Shown: in pieces, positions 20,708-27,631 of the stretch
Numbering within the stretch: the first letter of the stretch is position 1
How the letters are laid out: the number at the start of each line of letters is the position of its first letter
Source: Patescibacteria group bacterium
GTDB taxonomy: Bacteria > Patescibacteriota > Minisyncoccia > Minisyncoccales > GWA2-46-15
Assembly: GCA_018895125.1 (NCBI GenBank)
Contig: JAHIOR010000032.1
Span: 1 to 30,013, forward strand
DNA length: 30,013 nucleotides
Reading direction: 5' to 3'
Made by a program: the position numbers and the translations under genes
The notes under the pieces: model-generated
What the model was told of the DNA's origin: nothing
Databases searched by the model: none
The model's input: the letters and a program-made list of their open reading frames with translations, nothing else

Positions 20708-23559
20708 TACCCTACGAACCAGAGAAAATAGAGACAAAATGGCAAGATAAATGGGAGGAACAAAAGATTTATCAAGCCATTGATGGTTCTAAAAAACAGA
20801 AGTTTTACGCCTTAATTGAATTTCCTTATCCGTCAGGGGCTGGCTTTCATGTCGGAAATGCGAGATCTTGGTTAGCCATGGACGCTTATTCTCGCAAAAA
20901 GCGGATGAATGGATTTAATGTTTTATACCCAATGGGTTGGGACGCTTTTGGCTTGCCCGCGGAAAATTATGCCCTAAAGAATAAACTCCATCCTTCTATA
21001 ACCACGGCCCAGAACATCGCCACGTTTAAGAGGCAGATTAAATCATTGGGTCTTTCTTTTGACTGGTCGCGGGAAATCAACACTACCGATCCAAAGTATT
21101 ATAAATGGACCCAGTGGATTTTTCTGAAACTATTGGAAAAAGGTTTGGCATATCGGGCGGAAACTTCGGTTAATTGGTGTCCCATTTGCAAAACTACCTT
21201 GGCCGATGAAGAGGTCTTAGCCGACGGCAGCCACGAAAGATGCGGCAAGCCGACTGAAAAACGTTTTCAAAAACAGTGGCTACTTAAAATAACTGATTAT
21301 GCCCAAAGGCTTTTGGATGATCTTAATTTAGTTGATTATTCTCAGAAAATCAGAGTCCAGCAAGAAAACTGGATCGGTAGAAGCGAAGGAGCTGAACTTA
21401 AATTTGGAATTAAAGGGACTGAATCACAAATCAATGTTTTTACAACAAGGATAGATACTATTTTTGGTGCAAGCGCTTTAGTGGTGGCGCCAGAGCATAA
21501 AATTATTAATCAATTAGAGGATCGGATAAAAAATATTGATGAAGTTAGGGGATATCAAAAAAAAGCAAAGGACAAGTCAGAACTGGAAAGAACCGATCTG
21601 GCAAAAGAAAAAACAGGAGTAAGATTAGAAGGGATAATAGCAGTTAATCCATTTAGCGAAGAAGAAATTCCAGTCTTTGCTGCTGACTATATTATGGAGA
21701 GTTATGGCACGGGCGCTATTATGATGGTGCCAGCTCACGATAATCGTGATTACGGGTTTGCTCAAAAATACAATTTGCCGATCAAAGAAGTTATTGCGCC
21801 CTATTGGCTTGATTCAAAATATCCTCCCAGGCCAGATAAGCAAACAGAGAAGCGGGAAGTGGTTACTATTATTGTCAGGAATCCGAAAGATAAAAAGTTA
21901 CTTTGTCTTAAGTGGAAGAAAGCTGATTGGCAATCATTCCCAACCGGCGGTGTTGAAAATGATGATCCAAAGACTGCCGCTAGAAGAGAGACATTAGAAG
22001 AAACCGGCTACAAAAATCTGAAATTTATTGCTCAAATTCCCGGTTCAACTTATGTGGAATTTTATCGACCTCATAAAGATTCCAATGTGTATGCCCATTT
22101 TCAATATCTTGTATTTGAATTAGAAAACGAGGAGAAAATTGATATTGAAAAAAATGAAATAAATAATCATGAGCCAGTTTGGATTTCGGAAAATGAAATA
22201 GAAAGTTTTATCAACGTAGAAAATCAATTGTTTATGTGGAGGCGTTTTAAAACTCCTGATTTGATTTATACGGGTTATGGTGTATTAATTGATTCGGGAA
22301 AATATTCAGGACTTTTCTCAGAAGATGCTTGCAATAAAATGGTTTCTTGGCTTCAGGAAAAGAATTTGGGTAATGCCACGATAAATTATAAGATGCGAGA
22401 TTGGATTTTTTCCAGGCAGCATTATTGGGGCGAACCCATTCCAGTTATTCATTGTCAGAAATGCGGAGCTGTGCCGGTCCCGGAGACAGATTTACCAGTT
22501 GAGCTTCCTTATGTTGAAAATTACGAACCTTCAGGAACAGGGGAATCTCCTTTAGCTAATATTACAGATTGGGTCAATACTAAATGTCCTCAGTGCCAAG
22601 GGGAAGCTAGAAGAGAAACAGATACTATGCCTAACTGGGCTGGATCAAACTGGTATTTTTTGCGCTATTTAGATCCGGATAACTCCCGGGAAATAGCTGC
22701 TAAGGATAAAATGAAATATTGGATGCCAGTTGATATTTATCAGGGCGGTTTTGAGCACACCACTCTGCATCTCCTTTACTCAAGATTCATCTATAAATTC
22801 CTTTATGACATTGGCGTAGTTCCCGGCCCAGAGCCTTATGCCAAAAGAAGATCGCATGGCATTGTTTTGGGTCCGGATAACAGGAAAATGTCAAAGAGCT
22901 TTGGTAATGTTGTCAATCCTGATGATATTGTCAAAAAACATGGCGCCGACACCTTAAGGCTTTACGAAATGTTTATCGGGCCGTTTGATCAGGCCGTTTC
23001 TTGGAATGAAGACAGTCTTCAAGGATGCTTTAGATTTTTGAACAGGGTCTGGAAATTGTTCCAGGAAAAGGTAAAAGAAGAGGAGACTTCCAAAGATATT
23101 TTAAGAAAACTTCACCAAACAGCGCGCAAAGTTGGTGAAGATATAGAGAATCTGAAATTCAATACCATGGTAGCTTCTTTAATGAAGTTTATTAATGAAT
23201 GGGAAAAGTCATTTCTTTCAAAAGAAGATGCTGAGCTGTTTGTAAAAATAATAGCTCCTTTGGCACCGCATTTAGCTGAAGAAGCCTGGGTTGAAATATT
23301 AAAGAACAAATTTTCAGTTCATCAGCAGCCCTGGCCTAAGTTTGACGAAAAGCTAATTATCGAAGATAAGGTTATTATGGTAATTCAGATTAATGGTAAA
23401 GTTAGGGGACAATTTGAAATGGATAATCAAGACAGTCAAGATCAGGCTAAGGTTACAGACCAGGCAAGAAAACACCCTCAGATCATTAAGTATCTTGAGG
23501 GTAAAGAAGCTAGCAAGAATATTTTCGTACCCGGAAAGCTGATTAATTTCGTTATTTAA
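20704..23559 (+). CDS. leuS: Leucine--tRNA ligase with Nudix domain inserted in the editing domain
   Basis: Class Ia synthetase charging tRNA-Leu. The 951-residue protein has the HIGH counterpart HVGN at 49-52 (PYPSGAGFHVGNARSW), YPMGWDAFGLPAEN, and KMSKS at 728-732. The CP1 editing domain keeps its Thr-rich loop (FTTRIDTIFGAS) and the HDNRD motif with Asp349, the counterpart of the essential E. coli Asp345. The C-terminal domain (IQINGKVRGQ ... FVPGKLINFVI) is present. Between residues about 368 and 520, right after HDNRD and before GYGVLIDSGKYSGL, lies a Nudix domain of about 150 residues with box GGVENDDPKTAARRETLEET (415-434) then GY. It overlaps tatD by 4 nt. The synthetase role is certain; the Nudix activity is unproven. 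Confidence 0.95.
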   Translation: MIPYEPEKIETKWQDKWEEQKIYQAIDGSKKQKFYALIEFPYPSGAGFHVGNARSWLAMDAYSRKKRMNGFNVLYPMGWDAFGLPAENYALKNKLHPSITTAQNIATFKRQIKSLGLSFDWSREINTTDPKYYKWTQWIFLKLLEKGLAYRAETSVNWCPICKTTLADEEVLADGSHERCGKPTEKRFQKQWLLKITDYAQRLLDDLNLVDYSQKIRVQQENWIGRSEGAELKFGIKGTESQINVFTTRIDTIFGASALVVAPEHKIINQLEDRIKNIDEVRGYQKKAKDKSELERTDLAKEKTGVRLEGIIAVNPFSEEEIPVFAADYIMESYGTGAIMMVPAHDNRDYGFAQKYNLPIKEVIAPYWLDSKYPPRPDKQTEKREVVTIIVRNPKDKKLLCLKWKKADWQSFPTGGVENDDPKTAARRETLEETGYKNLKFIAQIPGSTYVEFYRPHKDSNVYAHFQYLVFELENEEKIDIEKNEINNHEPVWISENEIESFINVENQLFMWRRFKTPDLIYTGYGVLIDSGKYSGLFSEDACNKMVSWLQEKNLGNATINYKMRDWIFSRQHYWGEPIPVIHCQKCGAVPVPETDLPVELPYVENYEPSGTGESPLANITDWVNTKCPQCQGEARRETDTMPNWAGSNWYFLRYLDPDNSREIAAKDKMKYWMPVDIYQGGFEHTTLHLLYSRFIYKFLYDIGVVPGPEPYAKRRSHGIVLGPDNRKMSKSFGNVVNPDDIVKKHGADTLRLYEMFIGPFDQAVSWNEDSLQGCFRFLNRVWKLFQEKVKEEETSKDILRKLHQTARKVGEDIENLKFNTMVASLMKFINEWEKSFLSKEDAELFVKIIAPLAPHLAEEAWVEILKNKFSVHQQPWPKFDEKLIIEDKVIMVIQINGKVRGQFEMDNQDSQDQAKVTDQARKHPQIIKYLEGKEASKNIFVPGKLINFVI
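21805..22263 (+). other. Nudix hydrolase domain within leuS
   Basis: Residues about 368-520 of LeuRS. Strand EVVTIIVRNPKDKKLLCLKW leads to the Nudix helix. Relative to GX5EX7REUXEEXGU the catalytic part RETLEETGY (428-436) is intact. The leading loop is one residue short and has Asp where the first Glu is usual. WISENEIESF near 492-501 is the common C-terminal Nudix helix. Boundaries are estimated from where LeuRS similarity stops and resumes. Confidence 0.85.
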
Positions 23560-24042
23560 GCGATAACGAGTTCTATTTTAGCTCCAAGAGATTTTAATTT
23601 TTCTTCGATTTTTTCATAGCCACGATCAACTTGTTCGGCTCCAAAGACAATAGTTTTGCCTTTGGCGATGAGTCCGGCCAAGATTAGGGTAACGGTAGAT
23701 CTGATATCAGTGCCGTCAACCTTGGTGCCAAGGAGATTAGTTTTGCAGAAAATCATGGCCCGATGAGGATCAGTAATTTCAATGTCAGCTCCTATTTTAC
23801 GGAGTTCGTGTAAATGGGAAAACCGGTTTTCGTATAAGGGATCGTGAATCAAGCTTTTGCCCGTTGCTTGCGTCAAAAGCAAACAAGTCTGCGGCTGCAG
23901 ATCAGTCGGGAAGCCCGGATGAGGGATTTTAAAGCTGGAAAACCGACCCAAAAGCGGATCAGCAGCATTCTTTGATCCAGAGATCCTGACTTCTCCTTTA
24001 AGGCGCGCGCGTCCCGCCTTTAATAATGAATTTTTCCGGCAT
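23556..24042 (-). pseudogene. murA: Remnant of UDP-N-acetylglucosamine 1-carboxyvinyltransferase (murA)
   Basis: MurA makes the first committed step of peptidoglycan precursor synthesis. Reading the minus strand from ATG 24042, the first codons give MPEKFIIKGGTRA, a normal MurA N-terminus, then hit a stop within a CG-dinucleotide run (24003-24011). In a shifted frame the sequence resumes as LKGEVRISGSKNAA with the Lys-Asn pair of the active site. It then passes through about 10 residues (DPLLGRFSSFK) straight into the C-terminal third (PHPGFPTDLQPQ ... ENRFSHLHELRKIGADIEI ... AEQVDRGYEKIEEKLKSLGA), ending 23556. About 250-280 residues of the middle, including the catalytic Cys loop, are missing. 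It overlaps the leuS end by 4 nt on the opposite strand. A whole murA presumably lies elsewhere. An assembly error could mimic this. Confidence 0.8.
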
Positions 24043-24068
24043 TTACCAGGATTAATGTAAAAAATATC

Positions 24069-24107
24069 TTATAGCGGGCAGGATGCCCGATATATCGTAC
24101 TCGCTAT
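24069..24107 (+). repeat. Structured intergenic repeat, copy 2
   Basis: 39 nt: TTATAG, hairpin CGGGC-AGGAT-GCCCG (24075-24089), palindrome CGATATATCG (24088-24097), TACTCGCTAT. The last 20 or so bases are identical to copy 1 at 5048-5085. The inner stem differs at two base pairs on both arms while staying paired. It too lies in a divergent intergenic region (murA remnant/yvcK). Confidence 0.65.
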
Positions 24108-24129
24108 GGGAAGATAAGAGATCTTCACC

Positions 24130-24188
24130 TTGTCGTAAATTCAGTTTATGATATATTGGACAAAGTGTCCAATACTCTTTTTAAGAGT
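24130..24188 (+). promoter_or_regulatory. Promoter and palindromic operator/attenuator of the yvcK operon
   Basis: A possible -35 TTGTCG (24130-24135), 16-nt spacer and -10 TATATT (24152-24157) precede a start near 24164. A perfect palindrome ATTGGACA-AAG-TGTCCAAT (24155-24173) covers that start. A second stem ACTCTT-TTT-AAGAGT (24174-24188) follows directly. This can be an operator at the promoter, or, since the first hairpin is followed by CTCTTTTT, an attenuator. A weak AAGG lies just before the ATG. Confidence 0.55.
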
Positions 24189-24199
24189 TAAGATTAAGG

Positions 24200-25165
24200 A
24201 TGTCAAAGATTCAACCCTCTAGTAAACATATTGTTTGTCTTGGCGGAGGGAATGCCATGCCAAGAGCTGTTCTCACTGGTTTAAAGAAATATCCAGTGAG
24301 TCTTTCGGTTATCTGCGCCATGCTTGATACCGGAGGGTCAACCGGTCGTCTTAAGCACGATTACAAAATTACTTCTCCGGGAGATATTAAATGGGCCTTA
24401 CTGGCTTTATCCAATACCTCTCCGGCAATAAAGGATTTATTCTCTTTTAGATTTGAAAATGGTCAGTTTAAAGGCCATAACTTTGCCAATCTTTTGATCA
24501 TGGCTCTTGAACTGACTACTAACAATTACAGCAAGGCAATCAAGGAAATGAAAAAACTTCTTAACGTTTCTCATCAGGTTTTTCCAGCCACTTTAGATAA
24601 ATCAAATATTTTTGCTATTTTAGAAAATGGCAAGATAATTTCCGGAGAAACTAATATTGATAGACCCAAGCATAATGGCCGTCTTAAAATTAAAAAAGTC
24701 TTTTTAAGACCCAAAGCCAAAGCTTATAAGCCAGCCCTAAAGGCAATCAAGGAAGCAGATTTGATTGTAATTGGTCCTGGAGATTTATATTCCTCTCTAG
24801 CTCAAATCCTCTTAGTTAAAGGCATGTCAGAGGCAATTAAAAAGAGCCAAGCTAAAAAGGTTTACATTGCTAATTTGATGACAAAATACGGTGAAACTAA
24901 TAATTTTTCAGTTAAAGATTTTGCCCTTGAAGTTGAAAAATATCTTGGCAGTTCTTTGGACTATGTTATTTATAATAATTCTATTCCCTTGGCAAAAGAG
25001 CGCCGAATCTATCTTAAAAGTCATCCGGAATTATTAACCTTAGTTAGAGTAGATAAAAATTTACCTATTGATAAATTTATTGGTTCTGACTTGCTTGAAA
25101 AGGGATTTATTGAACATGATCCAAGCAAGCTTTCAAAAGTTATTATTAAGCTTTTAAAAAACTAA
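24200..25165 (+). CDS. yvcK: YvcK/CofD-like protein (gluconeogenesis factor family)
   Basis: 321 residues of the YvcK/CofD superfamily, which binds UDP-sugars and in Firmicutes is needed for cell-wall and carbon balance on gluconeogenic sources. Family motifs in order: IVCLGGGNAMPRAVLTGLKK (12-31), AMLDTGGSTGRLKHDY, ITSPGDIKWALLALSN, GHNFANLLIMAL, ENGKIISGETNI and LIVIGPGDLYSSLAQILLV, then NLMTKYGETNNFSV. The 2-phospho-L-lactate transferase CofD shares this fold, but the TGGSTGRL and GPGDLY forms fit YvcK. It is first in a three-gene unit, 1 nt before the nucleotidyltransferase gene. A link to UDP-GlcNAc metabolism through its neighbour is an inference. Confidence 0.87.
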   Translation: MSKIQPSSKHIVCLGGGNAMPRAVLTGLKKYPVSLSVICAMLDTGGSTGRLKHDYKITSPGDIKWALLALSNTSPAIKDLFSFRFENGQFKGHNFANLLIMALELTTNNYSKAIKEMKKLLNVSHQVFPATLDKSNIFAILENGKIISGETNIDRPKHNGRLKIKKVFLRPKAKAYKPALKAIKEADLIVIGPGDLYSSLAQILLVKGMSEAIKKSQAKKVYIANLMTKYGETNNFSVKDFALEVEKYLGSSLDYVIYNNSIPLAKERRIYLKSHPELLTLVRVDKNLPIDKFIGSDLLEKGFIEHDPSKLSKVIIKLLKN

Positions 25166-25166
25166 T

Positions 25167-26411
25167 ATGCAAGCTGTTATTATCGCTGCTGGCGAGTCTT
25201 CAAGGTTTTGGCCCTTGAACCAAAAGCACAAGGGATTGACTAAAATTATGGGTAAATCTCTGATTGCTTGCCTTGTAGAAGATTTGAAAAAATCCGGTAT
25301 TAAAAACATTATTATTGTCCAATCTTCAAAAAAAGATATTGAAAATGACCTTAAAGATGATTTCATTCAATATGTTATTCAGAAAAAGCCGACTGGAACC
25401 GGTGATGCCTTGCTTTGTGCCGCTAAATTAATAAAAGACAGCCACTTTTTCCTTATTAATGCTGACGAGATAGATGCAAAAGAGGCAATCAGTTTGATGC
25501 TTGCCAAGGTTAAAAAGAATAAGAAGGGTTTGTTAATGCTTGCCAGTGAAACAGAAACTCCTTGGTTTTTTGGCGTTATTAAAGTTAAGGGCAATAAGGT
25601 TTTAGAGATTGTTGAAAAGCCCAAACAGGGGAAAGAGCTCTCTAATTTAAAGAACGACAATCTCTTTTTGATGCCTAAAGATTTTCTAGATTATCTTAAG
25701 AAAATTCCCTCTCACCCTTTTTCTTTAATTTATGCTTTGAATATTTATGCCCAAAAGCAAAAAGCAGAAATTGTTGTTTTTCCAAATCAAACTTTATCTT
25801 TAAAATATCCTTGGAATATATTGCCCATTTTATGGAAGAAGCTGGCAGAGTTAAAAAGCTTCAAACATAAAACAGCAATTATTGGCAAAAATGTAGTCAT
25901 TCATGGTAAAGTTTTTATTGGTTCTGGAACAAAGATTGGAGATAATACTGTCATTCACGGTCCTTGCTATATCGGTAAAAACTGTGAGATAGGGGCCAGT
26001 AATGTTTTTAGGGGCCCGGTTAATCTTGAAGATAATGTTAAAACCGGATCTTTTTTTGAAATAAAATCCAGTTTAGTACAGACCGGAACACATTTTCATT
26101 CTGGATATTTGGGCGATTCTTCAGTTGGCAGCGATTGTCGGTTTGGCGGCGGTTTTATGTCTGCCAATCGCAGAATTGACCGGAATCATATTTTTTCAAG
26201 CGTTAAGGGTGATAAAATAAATAGCGGTTTGACATATTTGGGGGTTTGCATCGGAGATAGAACCATGATTAGTGTTGGGGTTAAAATTATGCCCGGAGTA
26301 TTTATCGGTTCTAATTGTGTAGTTGGTCCTGCCACGGTAGTTTTTCAGAATATTAACGACGACACGATTTTTTATCAGGAATTTAAAAACATTGTTAGTA
26401 AGAAAAAGTGA
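25167..26411 (+). CDS. Sugar-1-phosphate nucleotidyltransferase with left-handed beta-helix domain (GlmU-like)
   Basis: 414 residues in two domains. The N-terminal nucleotidyltransferase (about 1-225) has AVIIAAGESSRFWPL in place of GxGxRxxPL, then KGLTKIMGKSLI with the substrate-binding Lys, IQKKPTGTGDALLCA and FFLINADEID (the metal-binding D-x-D region in modified form), and GVIKVKGNKVLEIVEKPK. The C-terminal domain (about 235-410) is a hexapeptide-repeat left-handed beta-helix, e.g. IIGKNVVIHGKVFIGSGTKI and SSVGSDCRFGGGF, likely an acyltransferase or sugar-nucleotide module. This resembles the GlmU-like enzymes of archaea and many CPR bacteria. The precise nucleotide sugar cannot be read. 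Its stop overlaps the next GTG start by 3 bases. Confidence 0.8.
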   Translation: MQAVIIAAGESSRFWPLNQKHKGLTKIMGKSLIACLVEDLKKSGIKNIIIVQSSKKDIENDLKDDFIQYVIQKKPTGTGDALLCAAKLIKDSHFFLINADEIDAKEAISLMLAKVKKNKKGLLMLASETETPWFFGVIKVKGNKVLEIVEKPKQGKELSNLKNDNLFLMPKDFLDYLKKIPSHPFSLIYALNIYAQKQKAEIVVFPNQTLSLKYPWNILPILWKKLAELKSFKHKTAIIGKNVVIHGKVFIGSGTKIGDNTVIHGPCYIGKNCEIGASNVFRGPVNLEDNVKTGSFFEIKSSLVQTGTHFHSGYLGDSSVGSDCRFGGGFMSANRRIDRNHIFSSVKGDKINSGLTYLGVCIGDRTMISVGVKIMPGVFIGSNCVVGPATVVFQNINDDTIFYQEFKNIVSKKK

Positions 26412-27529
26412 AAGTCATTAAAGTAGGCAATCAAAGTCAGGCAATCAGACAGGCTACAATTAAAAAAGCAATTGCTGTCTTGAAGAAAGGCGGTCTTGTC
26501 ATTTATCCAACAGAGACTTGTTATGGCATTGGCGCTGATGCCACTAACTTAAAAGCTGTTGAAAAAGTTTTGCAGTTTAAGGGCAGTCGGGGGAATAAGC
26601 CAGTTTCAATAGCAGTGGCAAATAAAGAAATGGCTGAGAAATATGTTCTTATTAATAGTACGGCTGCTAATTTGTATAAGGAGTTTCTGCCTGGCCCCTT
26701 GACCGTAGTTTCCAAGAGCAGACAAAAGACAGCTAGGCTTTTAGAAGCGGGCCAGGAAACTTTGGGTATCAGGATTCCTGATTATGATTTAATTATTAAA
26801 ATAATCAAAGAATTCAATCGTCCTATTACTTCAACTTCAGCTAATACTTCGGGAAAGAAAACCCCATACTGCTTAAATGACGTTTTAAAATACACGACTC
26901 CAAAACGCCTTGGTTTAGTTGACTTGTTTTTAGACGCGGGCCGTTTGCCCTTTCATTTACCCACAACCGTGGTTGACACAACTCTGAACGAGCCCAAGGC
27001 TTTGCGCCAGGGGGAGATAAAGATTAAAGCGACTTCAAAAAACACTTTTATATCAGGCTCTGAAGAAGAAACTAAAAAGATTGCCCAGGATATTTTTAAG
27101 AAGTATGAAAAAGTTCTAGTTAAGAAGAGTTTGATCTTTGCTCTTCAGGGAGAATTGGGTTCTGGCAAAACCCAGTTTGCCAAGGGGTTGGGATTGTTTT
27201 TAAATATAAAGAATAATATTACTTCGCCAACCTTTACCATCATCCGCGAATACCCGTTCAGTTTAAGCCCACAAAGGCTACAGAGGCCCGGCCTCTGTAA
27301 ATCTGGAGTGTTTTACCATTTGGATACCTGGCGGCTTGAGAAAGGAGAAGAATTATTGACCCTGGGTCTGGAAAAAATGCTTTCTTCAAAAAATGTTGTT
27401 GCCATCGAGTGGATGCAAAAAATCAGACCAATTTTAAAACAGCTTCAATCCAAAAAGAAAACCCAGATTATCTGGGTTATGATTGAGTTTTTATCTGAAA
27501 ACCAGCGGCGGATTACTTATCGTGGTTAA
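26408..27529 (+). CDS. TsaC (Sua5/YrdC) - TsaE fusion protein
   Basis: Two t6A tRNA-modification enzymes in one 373-residue chain. Residues about 10-205 are the YrdC/Sua5 domain (KKGGLVIYPTETCYGIGADA, QFKGSRGNKPVSIAV, STSANTSGK) that makes threonylcarbamoyl-adenylate. Residues about 215-373 are TsaE, the ATPase of the transfer complex: Walker A GELGSGKT (248-255, Lys254), SPTFTIIREYPF, YHLDTWRL and AIEWMQKI. An extra SLSPQRLQRPGLCKSGV (285-301) interrupts TsaE between REYPF and YHLD and is coded by a perfect palindrome. Starts at GTG 26408, overlapping the previous stop; tsaD follows after 102 nt. TsaB is not in the window. Confidence 0.9.
   Translation: MKVIKVGNQSQAIRQATIKKAIAVLKKGGLVIYPTETCYGIGADATNLKAVEKVLQFKGSRGNKPVSIAVANKEMAEKYVLINSTAANLYKEFLPGPLTVVSKSRQKTARLLEAGQETLGIRIPDYDLIIKIIKEFNRPITSTSANTSGKKTPYCLNDVLKYTTPKRLGLVDLFLDAGRLPFHLPTTVVDTTLNEPKALRQGEIKIKATSKNTFISGSEEETKKIAQDIFKKYEKVLVKKSLIFALQGELGSGKTQFAKGLGLFLNIKNNITSPTFTIIREYPFSLSPQRLQRPGLCKSGVFYHLDTWRLEKGEELLTLGLEKMLSSKNVVAIEWMQKIRPILKQLQSKKKTQIIWVMIEFLSENQRRITYRG
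27279..27299. repeat. Perfect 21-bp palindrome inside the TsaE domain
   Basis: TACAGAGGCC (27279-27288), centre C, GGCCTCTGTA (27290-27299): a 10-bp stem with a 1-nt centre. It is in frame and encodes LQRPGLC at the middle of the extra loop of TsaE. A single occurrence in this window. Confidence 0.7.
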
Positions 27530-27631
27530 ATAAGTTGTTGTTTAATTTTCTTAAGAGTCTAGTCATTATTAAGTTAGAATGAAAATTCTTTCAGAATTTA
27601 CAGACAATATTCATTTTAATCAAGGTATAAA

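Noticed and set aside
23556..23951. A genuine short MurA-like gene starting at 23951
   Set aside because: Recognisable MurA N-terminal sequence continues upstream in broken frames, so this is a decayed gene, not a small protein.
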